A stretch of 64,000 nt of DNA. Source: Pseudomonas sp. BBP2017. Lineage in GTDB: Bacteria; Pseudomonadota; Gammaproteobacteria; Pseudomonadales; Pseudomonadaceae. The position numbers and the translations under genes are program-made. The notes under the pieces are model-generated. The model worked only from the letters and a program-made list of their open reading frames with translations, was not told the origin of the DNA and did no database searches. Where the stretch lies: assembly GCF_003024385.1 (NCBI RefSeq), contig NZ_PVZN01000018.1, positions 48,671 to 112,670 of the forward strand. Direction: 5' to 3'. Numbering within the stretch: position 1 is the first letter of the stretch; the number at the start of each line of letters is the position of its first letter. Below, in pieces: positions 51,991 through 61,636 of the stretch.

Positions 51991-53211
51991 TCAGGCAGAG
52001 GCCAGTTGCTTGAAACCCGCATTATTGCGCGTGCCGATCCAGTCGATCAGTTCAGCCTCCGGCATTGGCCGGGCGAAGAAATAGCCCTGCATGACCGGAT
52101 GCCCCAGGTCCTTGATTGCCAACACGTCGTCTGCTGTCTCTACCCCTTCGACCACCACATTCAAACTCATGCGCCGCGCCATGATCAGCGCGCCCGCCAC
52201 CACGGCGGCCTTGCGGCCATCATGGGCCATGCCGCGGACAAACTCGCTGGGCAGTTTCAACTCGCTGAACGGCAGCTCCAGCAAGCGCTGCACGTTGGAA
52301 ACCCCCATACCGAAATCGTCGATGGACAACTGGCACCCCAGAATGCGCAAGTGCAGCAGGCCTTCGAGTTGCTGGTTGTTCAGGGTATTGCCTGCAGTTT
52401 CGACAATTTCCAGGGTCAAGGCGCTGGCTGCAACAGCATGGCGCTCCAGTGCCGCCTTGACCTGGTCGTGGAAGTCATCGCGCAGGAGCAAATGCGGGGC
52501 GATGTTCACGGCCACTGGCAGCACTTTTCCTGTGCGCGATCGGAACTGCGCACTGAATGCCAGGGCCTGGTCCAGGACATGCCAACTCAAGAGGTCGAAC
52601 AGGTCGGCGCGCTCGATTGCCGGAAAGAACTGTGCAGGCGACAAAATACCCAGGCTGGGGTGCTGCCAGCGCACCAGCGCTTCAACGCCCATCAACTTGC
52701 CGTCAAAACAGACCTTGGGTTGATAGTGCGCCACCCACTGGTGCTGGCTGGCGGTCAGCTCTGCCGCCGACAGGCTGAGCAACTCGGGATACTGCGGCGG
52801 CTCGGCATTCGGCAACTCGCGGTGATCCTGCTTCAGGTAGCGGCACAGCAACTGATGCAGGACCAGGCTGGTGGCTGGCTTTTCGATACAGCCCAGCACG
52901 TTCAGGCCCAAATTCCGGGCCAGCGCGCCCACGCTATCGATCACACAAGGTTCGGCCCCGCTGAGGATCACCAACGCTGCCGCCAATTGATGCTCGGCCA
53001 GGTGACGAATCAATGCCAGTCCGTCTGCACCGTCCATCTGCAAGTCGCAAATGGCGATATCGACCTGGCCGCATCGTGACAGGGTCTGGCAGGCACCTTC
53101 CACGGAGTCGGCGGTCAGCACATCAAACACGCCATTGGCGTTGAGCATTTGATGCAACGCCATGAGTTGAAAGGGATGGTCCTCGAGAATCAGAACCTTG
53201 AGTGAGTGCAT
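51991..53211 (-). CDS. Response regulator with EAL phosphodiesterase domain, RocR-like
   Basis: A 406-residue protein likely degrading c-di-GMP to pGpG. The receiver domain has Asp56 (AICDLQMDGADG). The EAL domain keeps all key residues: EAL at 177-179, Asn in VNIAPH, Glu in LTLEIVE, DD at 298-299, Lys319, Glu355 (VEGVET) and Gln375 (QGYFFARP). So it should be catalytically active, unlike degenerate EAL proteins. ATG at 53211 is used. It lies 85 bases downstream of the hybrid kinase on the same strand, so the two are co-transcribed, as in rocS1-rocR. Confidence 0.88.
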   Translation of the reverse strand: MHSLKVLILEDHPFQLMALHQMLNANGVFDVLTADSVEGACQTLSRCGQVDIAICDLQMDGADGLALIRHLAEHQLAAALVILSGAEPCVIDSVGALARNLGLNVLGCIEKPATSLVLHQLLCRYLKQDHRELPNAEPPQYPELLSLSAAELTASQHQWVAHYQPKVCFDGKLMGVEALVRWQHPSLGILSPAQFFPAIERADLFDLLSWHVLDQALAFSAQFRSRTGKVLPVAVNIAPHLLLRDDFHDQVKAALERHAVAASALTLEIVETAGNTLNNQQLEGLLHLRILGCQLSIDDFGMGVSNVQRLLELPFSELKLPSEFVRGMAHDGRKAAVVAGALIMARRMSLNVVVEGVETADDVLAIKDLGHPVMQGYFFARPMPEAELIDWIGTRNNAGFKQLASA

Positions 53212-53296
53212 GAGCAATACCCCGAAGTTGCAGTCATGTGCGACAGCACAGGCACTACTCTAGGCAAGAACATCCCTGCAACCTATCGGACAAGTC

Positions 53297-56200
53297 CTAA
53301 AGTTCCTGCGAAATTTCTTTCAACTCCCTGTCGACATCTGTCTTGAGATGCAACATTGCCTGTTCCAGAACAGCCCAGACAGCCTCTAGCGCCTTGGGTT
53401 GCGGATCACGACATACCCGGGCCAATGCCGCACACGCCTGTGCCAACGGCAAGGCATCAATCAGACAGGCAACGCCTTCAAGCCGGTGCAAGGACGCGCG
53501 GATAGCCTCCAGCGCCTGCCTCGATACCGCTTCACTGAGCAACACCTGCTCCTCGCCGAGGTTCTTGTACAGTTCCTCCAGCATGCACCGCATCACCTGC
53601 GGGTTGGCCTGAGTCATCTGCTGCAGTGCCTGCATCCTGAAACTGTACAGCGGCGCGTGCGCCTCGATCACAGCAGACAGACGATCAAGGGAAACCGGTT
53701 TGACCAGCAACTCGTCCATCCCCGCCGCCAGACAACGATCACGCTCTTCTTTCATGGCATTGGCGGTACATCCAATGATGGCAATTTCCGCTCGCAGGTG
53801 CAGGCGTTCCAGGCGACGGATACTACGGGCCAAGGCGTAGCCACTCATCACCGGCATGTTGCAGTCGGTCATCAGCAAATCGAAACGTTCGGTCTGCCAG
53901 GCGTCCAATGCAGCCTGAGCACTTTCCACCGCCGACACCTGATGACCGAGAAACGCCAGTTGCTGGCTAAGCACCATTCGACTGGCGGACAGGTCATCAA
54001 CCACCAGAATGCGTCGTGCCGGGCCGACCTGACGAAGCGCGGCCACTGTCTCCGATTGATCTTGCGCCTGGATGACCGGCTCCAAGGTGAGTACCACCCG
54101 TACCTCGGTGCCGTGGCCCGGCACACTTTGCAGGTTGATAGTGCCGCCCATCAGCTCAACCAGTTGCCGACAGATACTCAGGCCCAGGCCAGACCCGCCA
54201 TACTCGGAAGCTGACCGTGCACTGGCCTGAGTGAACGGCGTGAACAGCTCCGCCTGTTGTTGTTCGCTGATACCAATACCCGTATCGCGCACGCACAGCA
54301 GCAAGCCGACGCCCGATGGCGTTTCCTGCCCGGATCGCCTGACCTGAACGCTCACCTGTCCCAAATGAGTGAACTTGAGCGCGTTGCCCAGCAAGTTGAC
54401 CAGCACCTGGCGCAGTCGCAATGGATCAAACCAGTAGGCCCCTTGCGCGTCCTCTGCTACCTGCAATTGCAACTCCAAGCCTTGGGCCAGAGCCTGGCTA
54501 CGGAACTGGCTGACAATGCCTTCAACAAAAGGCATCAGCGCTATGGCCTGAGGTGCCAGTTGCAGGCTACCGGCCTCGATCCGCGCCAGATCCAAACTGT
54601 CACCGATCAAGGCAATCAATTCACTGGCCGACCGGTGCGCTGTCTCCAGCCCGGCCGACGGCGCCTTGCCTTGCGCCAGCACGGTTTCCCGCTCCAGCTC
54701 CAACAAGCCGATAATCACCGCAATCGGCGTGCGAATCTCGTGGCTCATCGTCGCCAGAAACGCGCTTTTAGCCTGGTTGGCCTGCTCCGCCTGCTTGCGC
54801 GCTTCCACCAGATCAGCTTCCAGCCGTTTGCGTTTGGTGATGTCGATCCAGCCACCGAGCAGCCCTTGCAATTGCCCGTCAGCGCGGTAGAACGGCACGG
54901 TCCACTGGTAGGCATCCGTGCACTGCCCGTTGAATTCGATGCGACGGTCGACGAACAACGGCTTCGGGTCTTGTAAAAGGCTCACATAGTCAGCGTGCAG
55001 CTGCGTTGCCAGCTCAGGCGGAATCATGGCGATATCGGTCAGGCGCTGCCCTTTGACATCCTCCAGGCACAACGAAAACGCCTGTTCGTAGCTTTTATTG
55101 CAGGTGATCAGGCGCCCTTCCAGATCACGTACATAGATCGGATTGGGGATACCGTCGAGCAATGCGCGCTTGAAGGCCAACTGATCGTTGAGGGCTTCCT
55201 CGGCCTTCTCCCGCTGGCGGATCTGTACGCGCAGGCGACTGCTCCAGACCAGTGAAACCAGACCGAACAACAGCGCGCCGGCCACCGCCCAGTAGACCCA
55301 AGGGGCGATACGTTGCCAGGCCGGTGCCGGTGGTGACTGCGCGCCCAGCCATCTCATCCGTAGGGCCCGAAACTCTGCGACCGGAAAGGCCTCCAGTGCT
55401 TTATCAAGAATGCTCAGAAGCTGCGGCGCACTGGATCGTACAGAAAAATGATCCGGCGCCCACTTACCCTCGACTCCCCGCCCGACCTTGAGTACCGGGT
55501 CATTGCTCAGCACACCATAGGCACCGACCTCACTGTCGATGGTTGCTATCGCTTCGCCGCTGCGCACCATTTCCCGCGCTTGCTCCAGCGAATTGGCCAA
55601 CAGTAGATGGATGTCAGGGTGAGACTGGCGAATGCTGCTTTCCAGAGCGTGCTGGGCGGGTAACGCCAAAGTCTTTCCGGCCAGTTCATCCAGTGAAGCC
55701 AGTGCCAGATTAGGCTGGCGAACAATGAATACCCAACTCTGCCCACCCAGCGAATGGCTGAAGCCGAGAAAACCCCGTCGTTCCGGCGATGCGCTCAGGG
55801 TAGTACTCATGTCAGCCTGGCCGGTCTTGAGCAGCGCCAGGCTCTGAGCAATGGATGAGGATGGCGTATAAACGAACTTCAGGCCGGTCAACTGCGAAAT
55901 CGTGGCCAGTACGTCACTGTTAAGCCCTACCCAGTCTCCTTGATGATTGCGAAACAGGTACGGCGGATACTGGCTACCGACCACCGTCACTGTCGGATGA
56001 CGGGCTATCCATTGGCGCTCCTGAGCAGTCAGCTCGACGCGGTTATGGGCCACATCTGAACCGAGCCCCGAGGTCCAACGCCCAAGAATTTCACGTCGAA
56101 CCGATTCGTCAAGACTGCCCAGCGCACGGTCGAACAGCGCTTGCAATGGCTGGTCCTCGGCACGCATGGCAAAGGCGAAGCCTATCGGTGGCAAGTCGCT

Positions 56201-56902
56201 GGGGCCGACGACTTGCAAGCCAAGATAGGGTCGCAAGGCGTTGTAGGCGCGGATGATGATTTCATTGCCGATGAACGCGTCCACTTCACCCTGCTGGAGG
56301 GCTTCCAGCGCACTGGCGAGGTTAGGCGCCAGAATTACCTGGCTCTGGGGATAAACCCGATGCACTACCCGGGTATCGGCATAGCCGTCGAGCAGGACAA
56401 TCTTCAACCCGGCCAGCGATGAGGGTGGCGCCGGCGCACCGCCTCGCACCACTACCATGGAACGGTCTGGAATGTAGTCTTCGGAAAACACCAGGCCCGG
56501 CACGCTGCGCTCAAAGCCGTTGGCGCTGGTCAGCACATCGATTGAGCCACTATGCAGGGCTTCGATGGCTTCCTCGCGTTTGGCAAAAGCCAGCACCTGG
56601 GTGCTGACCCCGAGGCGTTTGGCTACCAGGCTCAGGTAGTCGGCACTGATGCCCTGGTAGCGATTACGGTCGATAGTGATATCCACCGGCTCGTAGTCGG
56701 CAAACGAAATCCCTACCCGTAGCACCCGCTCCGGGCCAAGCCACTGTTGCTGCACCGGGGTCAATGGCAGCGGCTCAAGCTCGATGAAGGGCGGCACCAG
56801 GGTAAAGGGCAGGCTTTGCGCTGCCTGGGCAGCACCGAGGGTGAATATCCACAGCAGAAACGCCAAGGCGACCTCGATTGCTCGACCGTGTGCTTTGCTC
56901 AT
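53297..56902 (-). CDS. BvgS-like hybrid sensor histidine kinase, RocS1-like
   Basis: A 1201-residue inner-membrane kinase. In order it has a signal peptide (1-28), two periplasmic SBP_bac_3 (Venus flytrap) domains (about 55-280 and 300-525), one membrane helix (about 533-553) and a PAS domain (575-690). These are followed by HisKA with His721 (MSHEIRTP), HATPase (LLGNALKF, DTGIGI, GSGLGLSI), a receiver with Asp1013 and a C-terminal HPt with His1139. All phosphorelay residues are intact. The ATG at 56902 has GGAG 6 bases upstream. This is the BvgS/RocS1 layout; ligand unknown. Confidence 0.9.
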   Translation of the reverse strand: MSKAHGRAIEVALAFLLWIFTLGAAQAAQSLPFTLVPPFIELEPLPLTPVQQQWLGPERVLRVGISFADYEPVDITIDRNRYQGISADYLSLVAKRLGVSTQVLAFAKREEAIEALHSGSIDVLTSANGFERSVPGLVFSEDYIPDRSMVVVRGGAPAPPSSLAGLKIVLLDGYADTRVVHRVYPQSQVILAPNLASALEALQQGEVDAFIGNEIIIRAYNALRPYLGLQVVGPSDLPPIGFAFAMRAEDQPLQALFDRALGSLDESVRREILGRWTSGLGSDVAHNRVELTAQERQWIARHPTVTVVGSQYPPYLFRNHQGDWVGLNSDVLATISQLTGLKFVYTPSSSIAQSLALLKTGQADMSTTLSASPERRGFLGFSHSLGGQSWVFIVRQPNLALASLDELAGKTLALPAQHALESSIRQSHPDIHLLLANSLEQAREMVRSGEAIATIDSEVGAYGVLSNDPVLKVGRGVEGKWAPDHFSVRSSAPQLLSILDKALEAFPVAEFRALRMRWLGAQSPPAPAWQRIAPWVYWAVAGALLFGLVSLVWSSRLRVQIRQREKAEEALNDQLAFKRALLDGIPNPIYVRDLEGRLITCNKSYEQAFSLCLEDVKGQRLTDIAMIPPELATQLHADYVSLLQDPKPLFVDRRIEFNGQCTDAYQWTVPFYRADGQLQGLLGGWIDITKRKRLEADLVEARKQAEQANQAKSAFLATMSHEIRTPIAVIIGLLELERETVLAQGKAPSAGLETAHRSASELIALIGDSLDLARIEAGSLQLAPQAIALMPFVEGIVSQFRSQALAQGLELQLQVAEDAQGAYWFDPLRLRQVLVNLLGNALKFTHLGQVSVQVRRSGQETPSGVGLLLCVRDTGIGISEQQQAELFTPFTQASARSASEYGGSGLGLSICRQLVELMGGTINLQSVPGHGTEVRVVLTLEPVIQAQDQSETVAALRQVGPARRILVVDDLSASRMVLSQQLAFLGHQVSAVESAQAALDAWQTERFDLLMTDCNMPVMSGYALARSIRRLERLHLRAEIAIIGCTANAMKEERDRCLAAGMDELLVKPVSLDRLSAVIEAHAPLYSFRMQALQQMTQANPQVMRCMLEELYKNLGEEQVLLSEAVSRQALEAIRASLHRLEGVACLIDALPLAQACAALARVCRDPQPKALEAVWAVLEQAMLHLKTDVDRELKEISQEL

Positions 56903-56922
56903 TCGTGCTCCTACACAAGAAA

Positions 56923-56953
56923 CAACAAAGCCCGTCAGGGACGGGCTTTGTTG
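56923..56953 (-). terminator. Terminator of thrC, immediately before the hybrid kinase gene
   Basis: CAACAAAGCCCGT (56923-56935) and ACGGGCTTTGTTG (56941-56953) are perfect 13-base arms with a five-base loop. On the minus strand the stem is followed by TTTCTTG. It lies between the thrC stop and the kinase start, only 20 bases before the kinase ATG. Confidence 0.8.
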
Positions 56954-56969
56954 TATGCCTGCCGCTCGA

Positions 56970-58379
56970 TCAGAGTGGCTTGCCGCGATTGCCATGCTGG
57001 CTGACAAAGGCCTGCACTGCCTTGAGGTCGTTGGCCAGCACTGTGCACTTCTCTTCACGGGAGAACAGGTCGCTCAGATGCGCCGGCAGCTCCAGGGCTT
57101 TACCGACACCCGCCTTCTCCACCGCTTCCGGGAACTTGACCGGATGCGCGGTGCCCAGCACCACCATCGGCGTGTCCAGGCTGCGACGGCACTCGCGAGC
57201 GGCTTTGACGCCAATCGCGGTGTGCGGGTCAAGCACTTCACCGGTCTGGGCGAAGACTTCGGCGATGGTCTCGCAGGTTTGCGCATCATCCACCGCCAGC
57301 GAATCGAAGAGCTTGCGCGCTTCGCTCCAGCGATCCTGTTCGACGCTGAAACCACCGCCCTGCTTGAAGTTGTCCATCAGCCCGGCAATCGCCGCGCCGT
57401 TGCGACCGTGCAGATCGAACAGCAGGCGCTCGAAGTTGGACGAGACCATGATGTCCATCGACGGCGACAGGGTCGCGTGCAGGGTTTCCTTGACGTACTG
57501 GTTGCCGCTCATGAAGCGGTGCAGGATGTCGTTGCGGTTGGTGGCGACGATCAGTTGGCTGATCGGCAGGCCCATGTTGCGCGCCAGGTAACCGGCGAAA
57601 ATGTCGCCGAAGTTGCCGGTCGGTACCGAGAATGCCACCGAACGCGCCGGGCCACCCAGCTGCAGGGCCGCATGGAAGTAGTAGACGATCTGGGCCATGA
57701 TCCGCGCCCAGTTGATCGAGTTGACCGCCACCAGGCGCGTGCCCTTGAGGAAGCTCTGGTCAGCGAAGCTGGCCTTGACCATCTCCTGGCAGTCGTCGAA
57801 GTTGCCTTCGATGGCGATGTTGTGGATGTTTTCGCCGAAGATGGTCGTCATCTGCCGGCGCTGCACTTCCGATACACGCTGGTGCGGGTGCAGGATAAAG
57901 ATGTCGACGTTGTCGCAACGACGGCAGCCTTCGATCGCCGCTGAGCCGGTGTCACCGCTGGTGGCGCCGATGATCACCACGCGCTCGCCACGCTTGGCCA
58001 GCACATGGTCCAGCAGGCGACCCAGCAACTGCAGGGCAAAGTCCTTGAACGCCAGGGTCGGGCCGTGGAACAGCTCCAGCACCCATTCGTTGCTGTTCAG
58101 CTGACGCAGCGGGGCGACTGCGGCGTGGGCGAACTCGCCGTAGGTTTCTTCGAGAATCTTCTTGAAGTCGGCATCGGCAATGCTGCCGGTGACGAACGGG
58201 CGCATCACCCGGAAGGCCAGTTCGTGGTATGGCAGGCCGGCCCAGGACGCAATCTCTTCCTGGGTGAAACGCGGCAGGTTTTCCGGCACGTACAGGCCGC
58301 CATCGCTGGCCAGGCCGGCCAGCAGGACGTCTTCAAAATTCAGGGCCGGTGCCTGGCCGCGGGTACTGATGTAACGCAT
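56970..58379 (-). CDS. thrC: Threonine synthase
   Basis: PLP enzyme converting O-phosphohomoserine to threonine, last step of threonine synthesis. The 469 residues fit the gamma-proteobacterial type. Visible are the N-terminal MRYISTRGQAPALNFEDVLLAGLASDGGLYVPE, the PLP-Lys region GPTLAFKDFALQLLG and the phosphate-binding GATSGDTGSAAIEG. It follows hom by 27 bases on the same strand (hom-thrC operon), and is closed by a strong terminator. Confidence 0.97.
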   Translation of the reverse strand: MRYISTRGQAPALNFEDVLLAGLASDGGLYVPENLPRFTQEEIASWAGLPYHELAFRVMRPFVTGSIADADFKKILEETYGEFAHAAVAPLRQLNSNEWVLELFHGPTLAFKDFALQLLGRLLDHVLAKRGERVVIIGATSGDTGSAAIEGCRRCDNVDIFILHPHQRVSEVQRRQMTTIFGENIHNIAIEGNFDDCQEMVKASFADQSFLKGTRLVAVNSINWARIMAQIVYYFHAALQLGGPARSVAFSVPTGNFGDIFAGYLARNMGLPISQLIVATNRNDILHRFMSGNQYVKETLHATLSPSMDIMVSSNFERLLFDLHGRNGAAIAGLMDNFKQGGGFSVEQDRWSEARKLFDSLAVDDAQTCETIAEVFAQTGEVLDPHTAIGVKAARECRRSLDTPMVVLGTAHPVKFPEAVEKAGVGKALELPAHLSDLFSREEKCTVLANDLKAVQAFVSQHGNRGKPL

Positions 58380-58406
58380 GACCTAATCCTCTAACGCAAA
58401 GACTGC

Positions 58407-59711
58407 TCAGTTCAGTTGTTCGACGCGGATACGCACCACGTTGCCGACCACATCCTGCAAGGCTTCCAGGGCGGTGATCGCATCGTTCATACGTTGCTCG
58501 AGCACACGGTGGGTGAGCAGGATCATGGGCACCAGGCCGTCCTGTTCCTCGACTTCCTTCTGCATGATCGACTCGATGTTGATACCGCGCTCCGAGAGGA
58601 TGCTTGCCACCTGGGCCAGCACGCCCGGGTGATCCTTGGCCTGGATACGCAGGTAGTAGGCGGATTCGCAGGCTTCGATCGGCAGGATCGGATGCGCCGA
58701 CAGCGAGTCCGGCTGGAAGGCCAGGTGCGGTACACGGTTTTCTGGATCGGAAGTCATCGCGCGGACTACGTCGACCAGGTCGGCGACGACCGAGGACGCG
58801 GTAGGTTCCATACCGGCGCCAGCGCCGTAGAACAGGGTGGAACCTGCGGCATCACCGTTGACCATGACCGCGTTCATGACGCCGTTGACGTTGGCGATCA
58901 GACGGTCGGCCGGGATCAGCGTCGGGTGCACTCGCAGCTCGATGCCGTTGGCGGTGCTGCGCGCCACACCCAGGTGCTTGATACGATAGCCGAGGGCTTC
59001 TGCGTAGTTCACGTCAGCGGTGGTCAGCTGCGTGATGCCTTCGGTGTACGCCTTGTCGAACTGCAGCGGAATACCAAAGGCAATGGAAGCCAGAATGGTC
59101 AGCTTGTGCGCGGCATCGATACCTTCGACGTCGAAGGTCGGGTCGGCTTCGGCGTAACCCAGCGCCTGGGCTTCGGCCAGCACATCGGGGAAGGCGCGGC
59201 CTTTCTCACGCATTTCGGTGAGGATGAAGTTGCCGGTACCGTTGATGATCCCGGCCACCCAGTTGATGCGGTTGGCCGAGAGACCTTCGCGGATTGCCTT
59301 GATCACCGGAATGCCGCCTGCTACCGCTGCTTCGAAGGCAACGATGACGCCCTTCTCACGGGCCTTGGCGAAAATCTCGTTACCGTGCACGGCAATCAGC
59401 GCCTTGTTGGCGGTGACTACGTGCTTACCGTTGTCGATGGCCTTGAGCACCAGCTCGCGGGCAATGGTGTAGCCGCCGATCAGCTCGATGACAATGTCGA
59501 TTTCCGGGTTCGTTGCAACCTCGAATACATCAGCGGTAATGGGGGTACCGGTAATCTGGCAATTCGGGTTTGGCGAACGCATGGCAATCTGTGCCACTTC
59601 GATACCACGCCCGGCACGGCGGGCGATTTCCTCGGCGTTACGCTGAAGTACATTGAAGGTACCGCCACCGACGGTCCCCAACCCACAGATGCCTACTTTG
59701 ACCGGTTTCAC
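58407..59711 (-). CDS. hom: Homoserine dehydrogenase
   Basis: NAD(P)-dependent enzyme reducing aspartate semialdehyde to homoserine, on the way to threonine and methionine. The 434 residues contain the Rossmann motif GLGTVGGGTFNVL near residue 9, the catalytic block around GTGNFILTEMREKG and LAEAQALGYAEADPTFDVEGIDAAHK, and a C-terminal ACT domain (YYLRIQAKDHPGVLAQVASILSERGINIESIMQ) that senses an end product. The start is GTG at 59711, with GGGGAG 6 bases upstream. It is in the order xerD-dsbC-hom-thrC. Confidence 0.97.
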   Translation of the reverse strand: MKPVKVGICGLGTVGGGTFNVLQRNAEEIARRAGRGIEVAQIAMRSPNPNCQITGTPITADVFEVATNPEIDIVIELIGGYTIARELVLKAIDNGKHVVTANKALIAVHGNEIFAKAREKGVIVAFEAAVAGGIPVIKAIREGLSANRINWVAGIINGTGNFILTEMREKGRAFPDVLAEAQALGYAEADPTFDVEGIDAAHKLTILASIAFGIPLQFDKAYTEGITQLTTADVNYAEALGYRIKHLGVARSTANGIELRVHPTLIPADRLIANVNGVMNAVMVNGDAAGSTLFYGAGAGMEPTASSVVADLVDVVRAMTSDPENRVPHLAFQPDSLSAHPILPIEACESAYYLRIQAKDHPGVLAQVASILSERGINIESIMQKEVEEQDGLVPMILLTHRVLEQRMNDAITALEALQDVVGNVVRIRVEQLN

Positions 59712-59792
59712 TGTGAACTCCCCATTGAACGAACGGCACGAAGCCGTCCGTGGTAACAGCCGTCTCCCCATGGTGACGGCTCGCTTGTTGAA

Positions 59793-60527
59793 TTATTTAC
59801 CGCCGGCCAGCGCCAGCTTGGCAACCTGTGGCGCCGGTTGATAACCCGGGATCACCTGGCCGTCCTCAAGGACGATGGCCGGGGTCCCGTTGATACCAAT
59901 CGACTGGCCCAGCTGAAATTGCTTGCTGACCGGGTTGGCACACTTGGCAGCCTTGATTTCTTTGCCGTCGACCATCTTGTCCAGCGCGGCCTTGCGGTCG
60001 CTGGAGCACCAGACAGCTTGCAGTTGTTCGTCGCCCGGGGAGCCGAGGCCCTGGCGCGGGAAGGCAACGTAGCGCACTTCGATACCGCGGCGGTTTAACT
60101 CAGGAACTTCGGCGTGCAGCTTGTGGCAGTACGGGCAGGTCGTGTCGGTAAACACAGTGATGTGCGATTTGGTTTCGCCCTTGGCAGGATAAACCACCAT
60201 CTCGGCCACTGGAATAGCATTGATGCTCTTGGCGATGGCCTGACGCTCGGTTTTTTCCGTCAGGTTGACCGCCTTGCCGTCCTGGATCTGGTACAGATAG
60301 CCCTGCATGACGAACTGGCCATCAGGGCTGGCATACAGAACGCGACCGCCTTGGAGCTTGACCTCGTACAAACCGTTCAACGGGCTTGAGGCAACGCTTT
60401 CGACCGGCAAACCCAGTTCCAGGGCCTGCAGGGTCTTACGTATCGCCTGCTCGGCGTTGTCGGCGGCAGCGGCAAAAGTGCTGACCAGCGCCAGGGTGGC
60501 GGTGGCGATAATCTGGGTCACGCGCAT
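59793..60527 (-). CDS. dsbC: Thiol:disulfide interchange protein DsbC
   Basis: Periplasmic disulfide isomerase that corrects wrongly paired cysteines. The 244 residues include a signal peptide (IIATATLALVSTFAAA), an N-terminal dimerisation domain and a thioredoxin fold with the active site CPYC at 131-134. A second Cys pair in VWCSSDRKAALDKM and KAAKCANP is as in E. coli DsbC. AGGAG lies 6 bases before ATG. It stands between xerD and hom on the same strand. Confidence 0.96.
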   Translation of the reverse strand: MRVTQIIATATLALVSTFAAAADNAEQAIRKTLQALELGLPVESVASSPLNGLYEVKLQGGRVLYASPDGQFVMQGYLYQIQDGKAVNLTEKTERQAIAKSINAIPVAEMVVYPAKGETKSHITVFTDTTCPYCHKLHAEVPELNRRGIEVRYVAFPRQGLGSPGDEQLQAVWCSSDRKAALDKMVDGKEIKAAKCANPVSKQFQLGQSIGINGTPAIVLEDGQVIPGYQPAPQVAKLALAGGK

Positions 60528-60663
60528 GGGAACTCCTGAAGGCGGGCAAAGGGCCAGGCAAACAACGCACGTCCTGAAATGACGGCGGTCGTACGGCCCT
60601 TGATGCAAACCGCCCAAGCCTACCACATCATGCCCGCACAGACCGCCCCCAGCCGATACCGGA

Positions 60664-61560
60664 TCAGCCGCGCGGGTGATGCATGGCGTGCAGTTCCTGC
60701 AAACGTGCCCGGGCGACATGGGTATAGATCTGCGTGGTCGACAGGTCGCTGTGCCCCAGCAGCATCTGCACCACCCGCAAGTCGGCCCCATGGTTGAGCA
60801 AATGCGTGGCGAAGGCATGACGCAAGGTGTGCGGCGACAGGCTCTTGCTGATACCGGCGACTTGGGCCTGATGCTTGATCCGGTGCCAGAAGGTCTGTCG
60901 GGTCATCTGCTCGCCGCGCAGGCTGGGAAACAGCACATCACTCGGACGCCCGCCGAGCAACTCGTTGCGGCCGTCGCGCAGATAGCGCTCGATCCATATC
61001 ACAGCCTCTTCGCCCATGGGCACCAGACGCTCCTTGCTGCCTTTGCCCATCACCCGCAACACCCCCTGACGCAGGTTGACCTGATCCAGGGTCAGGCTCA
61101 CCAGCTCGGTGACACGCAAGCCGCAGGCATAGAGGACTTCCAGCATGGCCCGGTCGCGCTGACCAATCGGCTCGCCCAGGTCTGGCGCCTGCAACAGTGC
61201 CTCAACATCTTTTTCCGACAGGGATTTGGGCAGCGGCCGCCCCAACTGTGGCATCTCGACCTGCAGGGTCGGATCGACAGCAATCAGCTTTTCCCGCAGT
61301 AAATAGCGATAGAAGCCACGCACACCAGAGAGAAAGCGTGCGGTCGAACGCGGCTTGTAGCCCTGATCCAGGCGCCAGGCCAGATGATCGAGAATCAGCT
61401 CGCGCCCGGCATCAGGCAATACCACGCCGCGCTCCTGAAGCCAGCCATTGAACAGTGCCAGATCACTGCGGTAAGACTCGCGGGTATTGTCGGCCAGGCC
61501 TTTCTCCAGCCACAGGGCATCGAGGAACTGGTCGATCAGGGGATGCTCTAGTGCAGGCAT
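60664..61560 (-). CDS. xerD: Site-specific tyrosine recombinase XerD
   Basis: Partner of XerC in resolving chromosome dimers at dif during division. The 298 residues match XerD length. The N-terminal SAM-like core-binding domain is followed by the catalytic domain with the full set Arg149, Lys173, His244, Arg247, His270 and Tyr279. The gene lies upstream of dsbC, 136 bases away, in the conserved gamma-proteobacterial arrangement. Confidence 0.97.
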   Translation of the reverse strand: MPALEHPLIDQFLDALWLEKGLADNTRESYRSDLALFNGWLQERGVVLPDAGRELILDHLAWRLDQGYKPRSTARFLSGVRGFYRYLLREKLIAVDPTLQVEMPQLGRPLPKSLSEKDVEALLQAPDLGEPIGQRDRAMLEVLYACGLRVTELVSLTLDQVNLRQGVLRVMGKGSKERLVPMGEEAVIWIERYLRDGRNELLGGRPSDVLFPSLRGEQMTRQTFWHRIKHQAQVAGISKSLSPHTLRHAFATHLLNHGADLRVVQMLLGHSDLSTTQIYTHVARARLQELHAMHHPRG

Positions 61561-61636
61561 GACAACTCGAAGGCAAAGGACAAAAACGAAAAATTGCCGC
61601 TAGTCTTCCACAACACGGTCGACATAGGGAATTGGA

